Source: Parvularcula sp. (lineage in GTDB: Bacteria; Pseudomonadota; Alphaproteobacteria; Caulobacterales; Parvularculaceae). From it: a DNA stretch of 54,677 nt. Below the pieces are notes generated by a model, which saw only the letters and a list, made by a program, of their open reading frames with translations, searched no databases and was not told where the DNA came from. The stretch lies in contig PAIP01000069.1 of assembly GCA_002704915.1 (NCBI GenBank), positions 1 to 54,677 on the forward strand, in the 5' to 3' direction. The position numbers and the translations under genes are program-made. Of this stretch, positions 25,136-33,177 are shown in pieces; within the stretch, counting starts at the first letter, position 1; each line of letters begins with the position of its first letter.

Positions 25136-26467
25136 ATGCGAGAAGTAAGTCAGAGCGACGTTAAGAGCGGGCTATACCCTTGGTTTGTCGTGATCGTGTT
25201 GCTAGTGGCCTACACCCTGTCGTTTATTGACAGGCAGATCATATCGTTATTGGTCGATCCCATACGTGATGACCTCAAGATATCAGATACGCAGATCAGT
25301 TTGCTTCAGGGACTCGCGTTTGCCCTTTTCTATACGCTGATGGGCATCCCAATAGCCAAGTGGGCGGACACGCGTTCACGACGAAACATCATTGTTGCGG
25401 GCGTATTCGTATGGTCCTTGATGACGGCGTTTTGCGGCATTGCCAAGAATTATTGGAGCCTCTTTATCGGACGCCTGGGCGTCGGCGTTGGAGAGGCGGC
25501 GCTATCACCCGCATCTTATTCAATGATAACAGATTACTTTCCTCCAAACAGGTTAAGCACAGCGTTGTCGCTTTACGGCGCTGGCCCATATATCGGGTCG
25601 GGGCTTGCATATCTGCTCGGCGGCGCGACGGTCAGCTATCTCGACAGCCTTGGCGCCATTAACATGCCGGTCCTTGGCGCAGTTTCCAGTTGGCAAGCAG
25701 CGTTTGTTATTGTGGGTGCGCCGGGCCTCATTCTGGCGCTGTTGATGCTGGTTCTTGTCCGGGAGCCGGTGCGCAAATTCGAAAGACCTGATCGCAAACA
25801 TGAGGTATCTTTTATAAAGGATGTGGCGCCCTTTATGATAAAGCATGCGAGGTTCTATCTATGCCATGCTTGCGCCATCGGGCTTGTTTCGTTGGTCGCT
25901 TACAGCACCTTTGCCTGGCTGCCGTCCTATTTCATCCGCGTTTATGGGATGCCGGTTGGTGAAGTCGGTAGGAATATCGGTCTCTTGATTCTCATTTTCG
26001 GACCGCTTGGCATCATGGCGGGCGCGCGCCTTGCTGAGTACTTGCAAAACAAGAAATCATATATTGACGGCGCCATGCGCAGCGTATGGATCGGCACGTT
26101 TTTGATAACGCCCGCAGTAATAGGCATTACGGCGATACGCACCGAAGTGATCTCTTTTTCGTTAGTGGGCGTCGTCTTTTTCCTTGTCGCATTTCCATTC
26201 GGGTCCGGCGTTGCGGCGCTTCAAATGGCGACGCCTCCGCATTTTCGGGCGCAAGCCTCAGCCGTGTATCTGTTCATCAATAATCTGATAGGGTTGGCCA
26301 TTGGGCCGACGGCTGTGGCGCTGGTCACAGACTTTGTATTTGAGAATGACGCCGCCGTCGGCGCCTCGCTCAGTATTGTCGGGGCGGGCGCCGGCGCCGG
26401 CGCATGTTTGCTGAGTTATTTATCGCTTAAACCGTTTCGGAAAATGTTAGCGGCCGACACCTTTTGA
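25136..26467 (+). CDS. MFS transporter (spinster-like)
   Basis: A 443-residue, 12-helix inner-membrane carrier. The first helix contains TLSFIDRQIISLLVDPI and the TM2-TM3 loop GIPIAKWADTRSRRNIIVAG, both typical of the spinster-type MFS group also represented at 5264. It lies 90 bases after the TonB receptor and 51 before the cyclase, in one direction. It probably moves the compound imported by the receptor, or its periplasmic hydrolysis product, across the inner membrane. Confidence 0.9.
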   Translation: MREVSQSDVKSGLYPWFVVIVLLVAYTLSFIDRQIISLLVDPIRDDLKISDTQISLLQGLAFALFYTLMGIPIAKWADTRSRRNIIVAGVFVWSLMTAFCGIAKNYWSLFIGRLGVGVGEAALSPASYSMITDYFPPNRLSTALSLYGAGPYIGSGLAYLLGGATVSYLDSLGAINMPVLGAVSSWQAAFVIVGAPGLILALLMLVLVREPVRKFERPDRKHEVSFIKDVAPFMIKHARFYLCHACAIGLVSLVAYSTFAWLPSYFIRVYGMPVGEVGRNIGLLILIFGPLGIMAGARLAEYLQNKKSYIDGAMRSVWIGTFLITPAVIGITAIRTEVISFSLVGVVFFLVAFPFGSGVAALQMATPPHFRAQASAVYLFINNLIGLAIGPTAVALVTDFVFENDAAVGASLSIVGAGAGAGACLLSYLSLKPFRKMLAADTF

Positions 26468-26518
26468 TGCGTTATCGGCTCAGTATTTCTGCGACGCAAA
26501 CGAAGAGGAACAGAGAAT

Positions 26519-27460
26519 ATGAGAAAAATGCTGAGATCTTTGACCCTCTGTGCCATCGTTGTTAATGGCGCAGTCTGTCCGGTTGCCGCGCAACCCCATC
26601 CGCAGTCAAAATGGGGTAAAGAAGATACGATTGGTTCAGCCAATTATCTGACAGCGGAGCTGGCGCTTGGAGCAGCTGAGCTGGTTACGACAGGAAAAGT
26701 TTATGCGCTTGGCCTTCCTGTTGGCGGCAGCTCGCCCGCGGTCGCGCCGCGCAGAATGGCGATCAATATATTGATGCCGGGCCAGTATGGCGGGGCCACA
26801 TTGGGATCGAATGAAGCGAGTTACCTCGATGACATGATTTCAGGTTGGCTTGGCGTCGGCACCCAGATAGACGGTCTGGCTCATGCCGGCCGCCGTGGAG
26901 TTTTTTACAATGGAAACAAAGCGAGCGATTTCGCAACACCGACCGGCGTCAAGAAACTGGGCGTCGAGGGCATTCCGCCAATCGTCACACGTGGCGTCTT
27001 GATCGATATCGCCAAGCATCGAGGCGTGACAAGGTTGGAAGAAGGAGAAGTAATTTCGCCGGAAGAGTTGGAAGCCGCGGCGAGAGAGCAGGGCGTGTCC
27101 ATCCGTGAAGGCGATGTGGTGATTATTCACACGGGCTGGATATCCATGCTCGACGAAGATCCCGACCGCTTTTTGGCGGGTGAGCCGGGAATAGATCGAA
27201 AAGGCGCTGAATATCTTGCCGGCAAGAATGTCGTTGCGGTTGGCGCGGACACATGGGGGATCGACGCCGTTCCATTCAAGGACGACACTGTCTTTGATGC
27301 GCATGTAACGCTGCTTTATGAAAACGGCACCTATTTGTTGGAGAGTTTGGACACGCGCGAACTTGCGTCGGACGAGGTCTATGAGTTTATGTTCGTGTTA
27401 GGGCAGCCCCGCTTTGAAGGCGCGGTGCAGACTGTGGTCAATCCTGTTGCAATAAAATAG
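26519..27460 (+). CDS. Exported cyclase-family (kynurenine formamidase-like) metal hydrolase
   Basis: A 313-residue protein of the cyclase family (PF04199 type). The first ~24 residues form a signal peptide ending at PVAAQ, so it acts in the periplasm. The metal-site region reads LGVGTQIDGLAHAG, a variant of the HxGTHxDxxxH motif in which the first histidine is not obvious. Family members hydrolyse amides (kynurenine formamidase, isatin hydrolase) or make cyclic products. Downstream elements GDVVIIHTGW and VGADTWGIDAVP are typical. Placed behind a TonB receptor and an MFS carrier, it may open an amide or lactam ring in the periplasm before inner-membrane uptake. It is the last intact gene before the tRNA-like repeat. 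Confidence 0.87.
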   Translation: MRKMLRSLTLCAIVVNGAVCPVAAQPHPQSKWGKEDTIGSANYLTAELALGAAELVTTGKVYALGLPVGGSSPAVAPRRMAINILMPGQYGGATLGSNEASYLDDMISGWLGVGTQIDGLAHAGRRGVFYNGNKASDFATPTGVKKLGVEGIPPIVTRGVLIDIAKHRGVTRLEEGEVISPEELEAAAREQGVSIREGDVVIIHTGWISMLDEDPDRFLAGEPGIDRKGAEYLAGKNVVAVGADTWGIDAVPFKDDTVFDAHVTLLYENGTYLLESLDTRELASDEVYEFMFVLGQPRFEGAVQTVVNPVAIK

Positions 27461-27587
27461 CTTGTGGGCCTCCTGAACAGGTTTCTAAATGTGACGGACG
27501 AAAAGCCTCAGGAGGATATGTCAACTAAGCTTGATGTTATTTGCAATCCTGTGTGATGGTTCCCAGGCGACAAAAGCAGCTGGACTA

Positions 27588-27630
27588 TTCCCAAGCTTAC
27601 GACAAGGGTTCAATTCCATTCACCGATCCC
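27588..27630 (+). repeat. Degenerate copy of tRNA-Gly 3' half (candidate attachment-site remnant)
   Basis: Aligned to tRNA positions 23-65, the first 16 bases (TTCCCAAGCTTACGAC) are identical, and over 37 bases there are only three substitutions. The acceptor part then continues with one deleted base and one substitution. It covers anticodon loop, variable and T arms, in the same orientation as the tRNA. This is the pattern left by integration of an element into a tRNA 3' end. The 5' half is absent, so it is not a tRNA gene. Confidence 0.8.
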
Positions 27631-27841
27631 TGCTATTAAAGAAAACGGGATGCCGTTTATGCCTCGCACGCGTAAACTCGTTATAGCCGCATAGCTGCGC
27701 CAACAACGCCGCCAACGCTGACGGCCGCTTGGCGGCCTGCGCATCCGCCAGATGGGCGTCTCGCTAGGTGGTCTTCGGCGGGAGATGACCGAGGAGGCGC
27801 CGATGATTGGCAAAGACAGCCCCTCCGATAGCCCGAAACTG

Positions 27842-28099
27842 TCGAAGCTGTGCCGCTTCACCGTGGATCTGGAAGCGATCAGGGTTCCGGCCCTATTCCT
27901 GCGTGGCGAAGACGATCAGATCGTCCCGATTGAAAACTCGGCGCACAAGGCGATCAAACTCGTTCGCGATAGAACCTTGAAGACCTATCCCGGGCTTTCG
28001 CATGGCCTGTTCGCCAGGCATCCTGAACTGATCAACGTCGACCTCCTGGCGTTCATCCGCGCCTGGGCAAGAAACACGGGCTACAATCGCGCGCCGTAA
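27842..28099 (+). pseudogene. Alpha/beta-hydrolase remnant (chloroperoxidase/arylesterase-like C-terminus)
   Basis: About 85 codons match the last third of non-haem chloroperoxidase-type hydrolases: VPALFLRGEDDQIVPIE contains the acid residue, and YPGLSHGLFARHPE the catalytic histidine. The nucleophile serine and the N-terminal two thirds are missing. The frame extends upstream to 27752 without similarity. It lies between the two tRNA-like repeats, so it may be the last trace of a second integrated segment. Confidence 0.75.
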
Positions 28100-28592
28100 C
28101 GGCCACACTGACAATGGGGCAATATCAAATCGAAACGTGGAGAATTATTGTCGTCGCGAAACGCAACATGATCTTTCCCGCCTCCGCCCATGCGCTTTAT
28201 GAAGTCCATAATTCCCCTTAGTGGAGCCCGTAACTATCTGAAACTATTATGGTTATGGGCAGCAATCGAGCCCGTCACCCGCTCCATATCGCTTTATTTC
28301 TATATTTGCTTGAAAAAGAAAAATTCAAATTAGTATTTGAGAGCCTCTTTTTTGAAAATTCCTGCAATAATCGTCTTATAAGACAGGTTCTATTTTTTGT
28401 AATGCATTTCGAATTTCGTAATTATTACAGCTTTGATATTGAAAACTGTTCCTGTATTTTGATGCTAATGCCGCTCAGTCAGAAAGTTTGAGTGATGTGA
28501 GCGATTCCGCGGGGGAAGTCGCACAAGAAAATTCATGAACGCGTGGAATTCACGTGCGAGCAAGGCTGTGGGTGACATAGGGCGTAAGGTGC
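28100..28592. other. Non-coding AT-rich stretch at the right end of the island
   Basis: This 493-base gap has low G+C around 28240-28490 and no convincing gene. The 80-codon frame at 28249-28491 has no ribosome site, no family resemblance and an unusual composition. It contains the second tRNA-like remnant (about 28264-28286). The promoter of the following IclR gene must lie near its right end, but I see no clear boxes. Confidence 0.5.
28264..28286 (+). repeat. Second tRNA-Gly 3'-end remnant (T arm to CCA)
   Basis: CCCGTCACCCGCTCCA at 28271-28286 matches tRNA positions 51-66 with one substitution and includes the CCA end. The preceding ATCGAG resembles the T loop with one base deleted. Same orientation as the tRNA. 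The match is short, so chance or an unrelated tRNA fragment is possible, but the position just outside the first remnant supports an outer attachment site. Confidence 0.5.
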
Positions 28593-29390
28593 ATGGTTGG
28601 TGATAATGAAGGCGGTTCCGGCGTAAAGTCCGTGAGCCAGGCCATACGTATTCTCAATATCGTCGCGGAAATGAATGGTCCTGTTTCCCTGAAGGAAATC
28701 GCGGCGCGCGCCGAGGTGGCGCCCAGCAAGGCTCATCGTTATTTGCAGAGTTTATGCACCTGCGGCTTTTTAAGTCAGGCGTCGAAATCGGGCGCCTATG
28801 ATCTCGGCATGCAAACGCTGCGTCTTGGTCTGGCTGCGATAAACCGGGTCGACATCATCAATCGAGCCGGCGAAGCTTTGCCCGGCCTTTCCGCTGAAAC
28901 CGATGCTGACGGATTCCTGAGCGTCTGGGCCGAAAGCGGTCCGACAATCGTGCGGTTCGAACGGTCGAAGCGGCCCACAATGGCGATGCTCGGCGCGGGC
29001 GTCTCCATGCCGGTTCTAACGTCTGCTACAGGATTGGTTTTTCTGGCCTTCGGACATCCTGACCGAATAGAGGAAGTTGTAAGGCGGCAGACAAAAGAAA
29101 ATTTCGATGAGGCGATCAAGAAAGTCTCTTCCCGGGTCGAGACGATTCGCAAGGCAGGTTACGCCTATTCTGTCGGCCTCATCGTGCCAGGCAGGCAATG
29201 CATTGCGGCGCCGATTATGTCCTATGACGACAAGGTGATTTCGGTAGCCTCGCTTGTTTCCCTTGAGCAGGACATCGTTGACCCCGACAGCGCACATGTG
29301 AAAAAGCTGCTCGATTTCTGCAAGCGCTATTCGATCCGGAAGCGCGGCTATGCCGAAGAAACGCTGATCGAAAAAAAGATCGCCGTTTAA
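28593..29390 (+). CDS. IclR-family transcriptional regulator (second)
   Basis: A 265-residue regulator with an N-terminal helix-turn-helix at about 10-75 (SLKEIAARAEVAPSKAHRYLQ) and an effector domain at about 85-250 (MAMLGAGVSMPVLTSATGLV, RKAGYAYSVGLIVPGRQC). It is not closely similar to the island IclR at 19357. It stands alone, ending one base before the convergent gloB stop, so it was either the outermost island gene or an independent insertion. Its targets are unknown; the remnant region on its left suggests its regulated genes may have been lost. Confidence 0.88.
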   Translation: MVGDNEGGSGVKSVSQAIRILNIVAEMNGPVSLKEIAARAEVAPSKAHRYLQSLCTCGFLSQASKSGAYDLGMQTLRLGLAAINRVDIINRAGEALPGLSAETDADGFLSVWAESGPTIVRFERSKRPTMAMLGAGVSMPVLTSATGLVFLAFGHPDRIEEVVRRQTKENFDEAIKKVSSRVETIRKAGYAYSVGLIVPGRQCIAAPIMSYDDKVISVASLVSLEQDIVDPDSAHVKKLLDFCKRYSIRKRGYAEETLIEKKIAV

Positions 29391-29391
29391 C

Positions 29392-30159
29392 TCAGAAACT
29401 GTCTTTCAGGCGCCGCGTCTCTGCGAACACCTCGACGGGCTTGTCGCCGGCCATGTTGATCGCGGTTTGAAGCGATGGATCGGCCGCGCGCAAAAACGGA
29501 TTGGTTGCGCGTTCGAGGGCGACGGTTGTGGGCACGGTCGGAAGATTTTCTGCACGCAGAGCATCGACCTCCGCCGACCTTTTTTTCAGATCAGCGTTCT
29601 GCGGGTCCACGGTAAGGGCGAAAGCTGCATTTGCTTTCGTATATTCATGTGCGCAATAGAGTTTGGTTTCGGCCGGCAGCCGCGCGATCATCGAAAGAGA
29701 TGCCCACATCTGGTCGGCGGTGCCTTCAAACAGCCGCCCACAGCCCATGGCGAAAATCGTATCGCCGACAAAGGCGGCGCCGTCATCGGCGAAATAATAG
29801 ATGATGTGCCCCAGCGTATGGCCCGGCGTTTCGTGAACCACCGCCCTTGACGCGCCGAGCATGACGTCGGCGCCTTCACCCACCGGACGGTCGAGGCCCG
29901 GGATTTTCGCCGCCTCGCCTTTCGGGCCGATGATTTCGCAGCCCCATTTTTCTTTCAGCGCCTCATTGCCGCCCGCATGATCCCAGTGATGATGGGTATT
30001 GAGAATATGGGTGAGCTTCCAGCCTGCGGCCTCGAGTTCGCGATTGATGGCTTCCGGATCGGGCGTGTCGATGGCGGCGGTCTCGCCTGTTTCCCGGTCA
30101 TGGATCAAAAACCCGTAATTGTCGGAAAGACAGGGAAACTGGCGAATATCAATGGGCAT
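29392..30159 (-). CDS. gloB: Hydroxyacylglutathione hydrolase (glyoxalase II)
   Basis: A 255-residue metallo-beta-lactamase-fold enzyme that hydrolyses S-lactoylglutathione to lactate and glutathione, finishing methylglyoxal detoxification. The binuclear metal motif is THHHWDHAGG, followed by HETPGHTLGH, GDTIFAMGCGRLFEG and the C-terminal glutathione-binding part (LYCAHEYTKANAAFA). ATG 30159 gives the usual N-terminus (MPIDIRQFPCLSDNYG). The frame stays open to 30297 without conserved sequence and would overlap the divergent methyltransferase. This marks the return to core chromosome. Confidence 0.95.
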   Translation of the reverse strand: MPIDIRQFPCLSDNYGFLIHDRETGETAAIDTPDPEAINRELEAAGWKLTHILNTHHHWDHAGGNEALKEKWGCEIIGPKGEAAKIPGLDRPVGEGADVMLGASRAVVHETPGHTLGHIIYYFADDGAAFVGDTIFAMGCGRLFEGTADQMWASLSMIARLPAETKLYCAHEYTKANAAFALTVDPQNADLKKRSAEVDALRAENLPTVPTTVALERATNPFLRAADPSLQTAINMAGDKPVEVFAETRRLKDSF

Positions 30160-30289
30160 GGCTAAGTCTTTCGGAACTGGCGGGCAAGAGATTGACGGCT
30201 GATTAAGGCGGGCAGCATAACAATCGAAAAAGCCCGGTGCAAAACCGCGAGGAGCCGGTCGCAGCCTGTTATGGCGCCAGGAAGCATTC

Positions 30290-31030
30290 ATGCGCACTGA
30301 TATTCTCGATTTCCACGAATTCTATCAGGCCCCGCTTGGGCGCATGGCGCATGAGTTCATTTCAACCCGGTTGACGGAGTTGTGGGGTGAGGGCGCCGGT
30401 CTTTCCATTGCCGGATTTGGCTACGCCAACCCTTATCTCAAGCTTTTCACGAACGCCCATGCGCGGTTCGCTCTGGCGCCGGGCGGTCAGGGGGTGATTC
30501 GCTGGCCGCGCGAGGGCGCGAATGCGGCGAGCCTTGTGGGCGAACATGAATGGCCGTTGCCCGATGCATGTCTCGACCGCGTGCTCATTATTCACGGATT
30601 GGAGGAAGCGCCACAGCCCCAGCGCCTGATGCGGGAAGTGTGGCGCGTTCTTAAAGACGACGGCCGGGTCATCATTGTCGTCTCCCATCGGCGTGGGTTG
30701 TGGTCAGTGATCGACACAACGCCTTTCGCCGCGGGCCGGCCCTATCTCAAACGCCGTCTCGAGGGCCTTCTGCGCGATGCGGTGTTCCGTCCCACGGTCT
30801 GGAATTCAGCCCTGTTTTTCCCGCCGCTCCGCTCAGGGGTTCTTCTCAGGGCCGCCCGTGCATGGGAACGGGCGGGTTCGCGCCTGTGGCCCGGCCTTGG
30901 CGGGGTCCTGATGCTTGAGGCGGAAAAGGACATGCTGGCGCCGGTGGGCCTGGTGCGCCAGGAGGGCGCGCGCGCCGTGCGGCCCGCCTTGGCTGCGCCC
31001 CAGCCATTGCAGCCCCGCTCCCGGTCCTGA
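30290..31030 (+). CDS. Class I SAM-dependent methyltransferase-like protein
   Basis: A 246-residue protein divergent from gloB. The post-I/motif regions are weak, but the pattern CLDRVLIIHGLEEAPQPQRL then REVWRVLKDDGRVIIVVSHR is typical of methyltransferase type-11 domains. A canonical glycine-rich SAM loop is replaced by SIAGFGYANPYL. Proteins of this kind are regularly found next to gloB in alphaproteobacteria. The substrate is unknown. The C-terminus is basic and rich in proline/glutamine. It ends 82 bases before hisC. Confidence 0.8.
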   Translation: MRTDILDFHEFYQAPLGRMAHEFISTRLTELWGEGAGLSIAGFGYANPYLKLFTNAHARFALAPGGQGVIRWPREGANAASLVGEHEWPLPDACLDRVLIIHGLEEAPQPQRLMREVWRVLKDDGRVIIVVSHRRGLWSVIDTTPFAAGRPYLKRRLEGLLRDAVFRPTVWNSALFFPPLRSGVLLRAARAWERAGSRLWPGLGGVLMLEAEKDMLAPVGLVRQEGARAVRPALAAPQPLQPRSRS

Positions 31031-31112
31031 AATACGAGCGAAATCGGCTCGGTTGCCAGCGCCGCCGCCCCGCCGCTATATCGCGGGCGGAAAAGCAAAG
31101 GATTTTGAGAAG

Positions 31113-32207
31113 ATGGCGCTCCCACAGCCGCGTCCCGGCATCATGGACATCAAGCCTTATAAACCCGGCGGTTCGCAGGCGCCCGGCGCGCAGGAGATTT
31201 TCAAGCTCTCCTCAAATGAGTCTGCGCTGGGGGCCAGTCCCAAGGCCCTGGAGGCCTATCGCGGCGCCGCGGACAGCTTGTTCCTTTACCCTGACGGCGC
31301 GGCGACGAAGCTCCGGGAAAAGATCGGTGAAATCCACGGCCTCGATCCGGAGCGCATCGTCTGCGGCGCGGGGTCCGATGAACTTCTTCAGCTTCTGGTC
31401 CGCGCCTATGTGGGCGAGGGCGACAATATCATTCAGAGCGCCCACGGCTTTCTCGTCTATGCGCTTGCCGCGAAAAGTTGCGGCGCCGAGCCGCGTTTCG
31501 CCCCCGAGAAGAACCTCGCCGGCGATGTCGACGCCATGCTGAAGCTCGTCGATGAGCGGACGCGCATGGTCTTTATCGCCAATCCGAACAATCCGACGGG
31601 CGCCTATATTCCCGACGCCGACATCCGCCGCCTGCGTGAAAATCTGCGCGAGGACATCATTCTCGTGATCGACGCCGCCTATGCGGAATTCATGGAGGAG
31701 GCGGACTATGCAGATGGGGCGGCGCTCGTCGATGAGCATCCCAATGTCGTAATGACTCGCACATTCTCCAAGATTTACGGGCTTGCGGCGCTGCGCTTAG
31801 GCTGGGCTTATTGTCCCTTCGCAATTGCGGATGTGTTGAACCGTATTCGCGGACCCTTCAATGTCGCTATGGCCGCCCAGGAAGCGGGGATCGCGGCGGT
31901 CGAGGATCAGGACTTCGTTCAAGAAAATCTCGCCTATAACCGCGCCGAGCGCGATTATCTGCAACAGCAGTTGGGCGGTCTCGGTCTCGACTTCGTGCCG
32001 AGCTACGGCAATTTCATACTCGTGAAGTTTCCTGAAGAGCCGGGCCATAACGCCGACGACGTTCAGTCCTATCTGAAGGCGAATGGCGTCATTGTGCGCG
32101 AGATGGGCGCTTACGGATTGCCGCAATATCTGCGCGTCAGTGTCGGCCCGAAAGCGGGAAACCGCAAATTCATCGAGCTTCTGGAAAAGAAATTCTCTCG
32201 TGACTGA
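31113..32207 (+). CDS. hisC: Histidinol-phosphate aminotransferase
   Basis: A 364-residue PLP-dependent class I/II aminotransferase. It converts imidazole acetol phosphate to histidinol phosphate and in many bacteria also transaminates prephenate/aromatic 2-oxo acids. Key blocks: SSNESALGASPKAL, NPNNPTGAY, and the PLP lysine in RTFSKIYGLAALRLGW. The gene directly precedes and overlaps tyrA, a common alphaproteobacterial pairing that suits a role in tyrosine/phenylalanine supply as well as histidine. ATG 31113 matches the family N-terminus. The longer frame from 30915 overlaps the methyltransferase. Confidence 0.93.
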   Translation: MALPQPRPGIMDIKPYKPGGSQAPGAQEIFKLSSNESALGASPKALEAYRGAADSLFLYPDGAATKLREKIGEIHGLDPERIVCGAGSDELLQLLVRAYVGEGDNIIQSAHGFLVYALAAKSCGAEPRFAPEKNLAGDVDAMLKLVDERTRMVFIANPNNPTGAYIPDADIRRLRENLREDIILVIDAAYAEFMEEADYADGAALVDEHPNVVMTRTFSKIYGLAALRLGWAYCPFAIADVLNRIRGPFNVAMAAQEAGIAAVEDQDFVQENLAYNRAERDYLQQQLGGLGLDFVPSYGNFILVKFPEEPGHNADDVQSYLKANGVIVREMGAYGLPQYLRVSVGPKAGNRKFIELLEKKFSRD

Positions 32208-33129
32208 CAAAGTGAAGTTCAAGCGCGCCGCAGTTATCGGAGTCGGGCTTATCGGTTCGTCGCTTGCGCGCGCTCTGCGCGAGCGCGGGCTTGTCGATGA
32301 AATTGTCGGCGTTGACCGCGATGCGGATGTCATCGCCCGCGCGCAAAAACTCGGCGTTATCGACAGCGGCGAAACCGACCTCGCCAAGGGCGTTAAAGGC
32401 GCGGACCTTATTGTGGTTTCGACGCCCGTGGGCGCCATTGGCGCGGTGGCGAAAGAACTTGGCGAAGCGGCGGAGGACGGCGCGCTCATCATCGATGTGG
32501 GCTCGGTGAAAGGCGTTGCGGTGGAAGCCGCCAAGGCCATGCCTGAGCGGGTTCATTTCGTGCCCTGCCACCCCGTTGCGGGCACTGAGCAGTCAGGGCC
32601 TGAAGCGGGCTTTGCGTCGCTCTTTCGGGACCGGTGGTGCATCCTGACGCCGGCCCCGCGCGAGGATGAGGCCTATAAGGCGGCAGTGGAGAAAGCCGCC
32701 GCGTTATGGACGTCGGTCGGGGCAAGGCCCGAGATCATGGATGCGGGCCATCACGATCTGGCGCTCGCCGTCACCAGCCACCTGCCGCACCTCATCGCCT
32801 TCACCCTCGTTGGCGCGGCGGACGATGTTGAATCGGTGGCGCAGGGCGAAGTGGTGAAATATTCCGCCGGCGGTTTTCGCGACTTTACGCGCATCGCCGC
32901 GTCCGATCCGATCATGTGGCGCGATGTGTTCCTGACCAACAAGGACGCCGTGCTGGAAGTGCTGGGCCGGTTTTCGGAAGAGCTCGCGGTCATGCAGCGC
33001 GCCATCCGCTGGGGCGACGGCAAGGCGCTTGAAGACGCCTTCACTCGCGTGCGCGGGCTGCGCAAGGCGATTGTCGAAGCAGGCCAGGAAAGCGCCGCGC
33101 CGAATTTCGGCCGGGATAAAGGCGACTAG
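32200..33129 (+). CDS. tyrA: Prephenate/arogenate (cyclohexadienyl) dehydrogenase
   Basis: A 309-residue NAD(P)-dependent dehydrogenase of tyrosine biosynthesis. The Rossmann motif is AVIGVGLIGSSLARAL, followed by STPVGAIG and the hallmark CHPVAGTEQSGPEAG with its catalytic histidine. A helical dimerisation domain occupies the C-terminal half. GTG 32200 overlaps the last 8 bases of hisC, so the two are translationally coupled. No chorismate mutase or ACT domain is fused. Confidence 0.93.
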   Translation: MTDKVKFKRAAVIGVGLIGSSLARALRERGLVDEIVGVDRDADVIARAQKLGVIDSGETDLAKGVKGADLIVVSTPVGAIGAVAKELGEAAEDGALIIDVGSVKGVAVEAAKAMPERVHFVPCHPVAGTEQSGPEAGFASLFRDRWCILTPAPREDEAYKAAVEKAAALWTSVGARPEIMDAGHHDLALAVTSHLPHLIAFTLVGAADDVESVAQGEVVKYSAGGFRDFTRIAASDPIMWRDVFLTNKDAVLEVLGRFSEELAVMQRAIRWGDGKALEDAFTRVRGLRKAIVEAGQESAAPNFGRDKGD

Positions 33130-33177
33130 TTACATCTTTTGTCAATTCTGATTAGGTTTGCACGTTTGAAGAAGGAA

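Noticed and set aside
27588-27630. A second tRNA-Gly gene
   Set aside because: Only the 3' half is present, with substitutions that break the acceptor stem. It is an integration scar or remnant.
28249-28491. An 80-codon protein gene
   Set aside because: No ribosome site, odd phenylalanine-rich composition in an AT-rich stretch, and no family resemblance.
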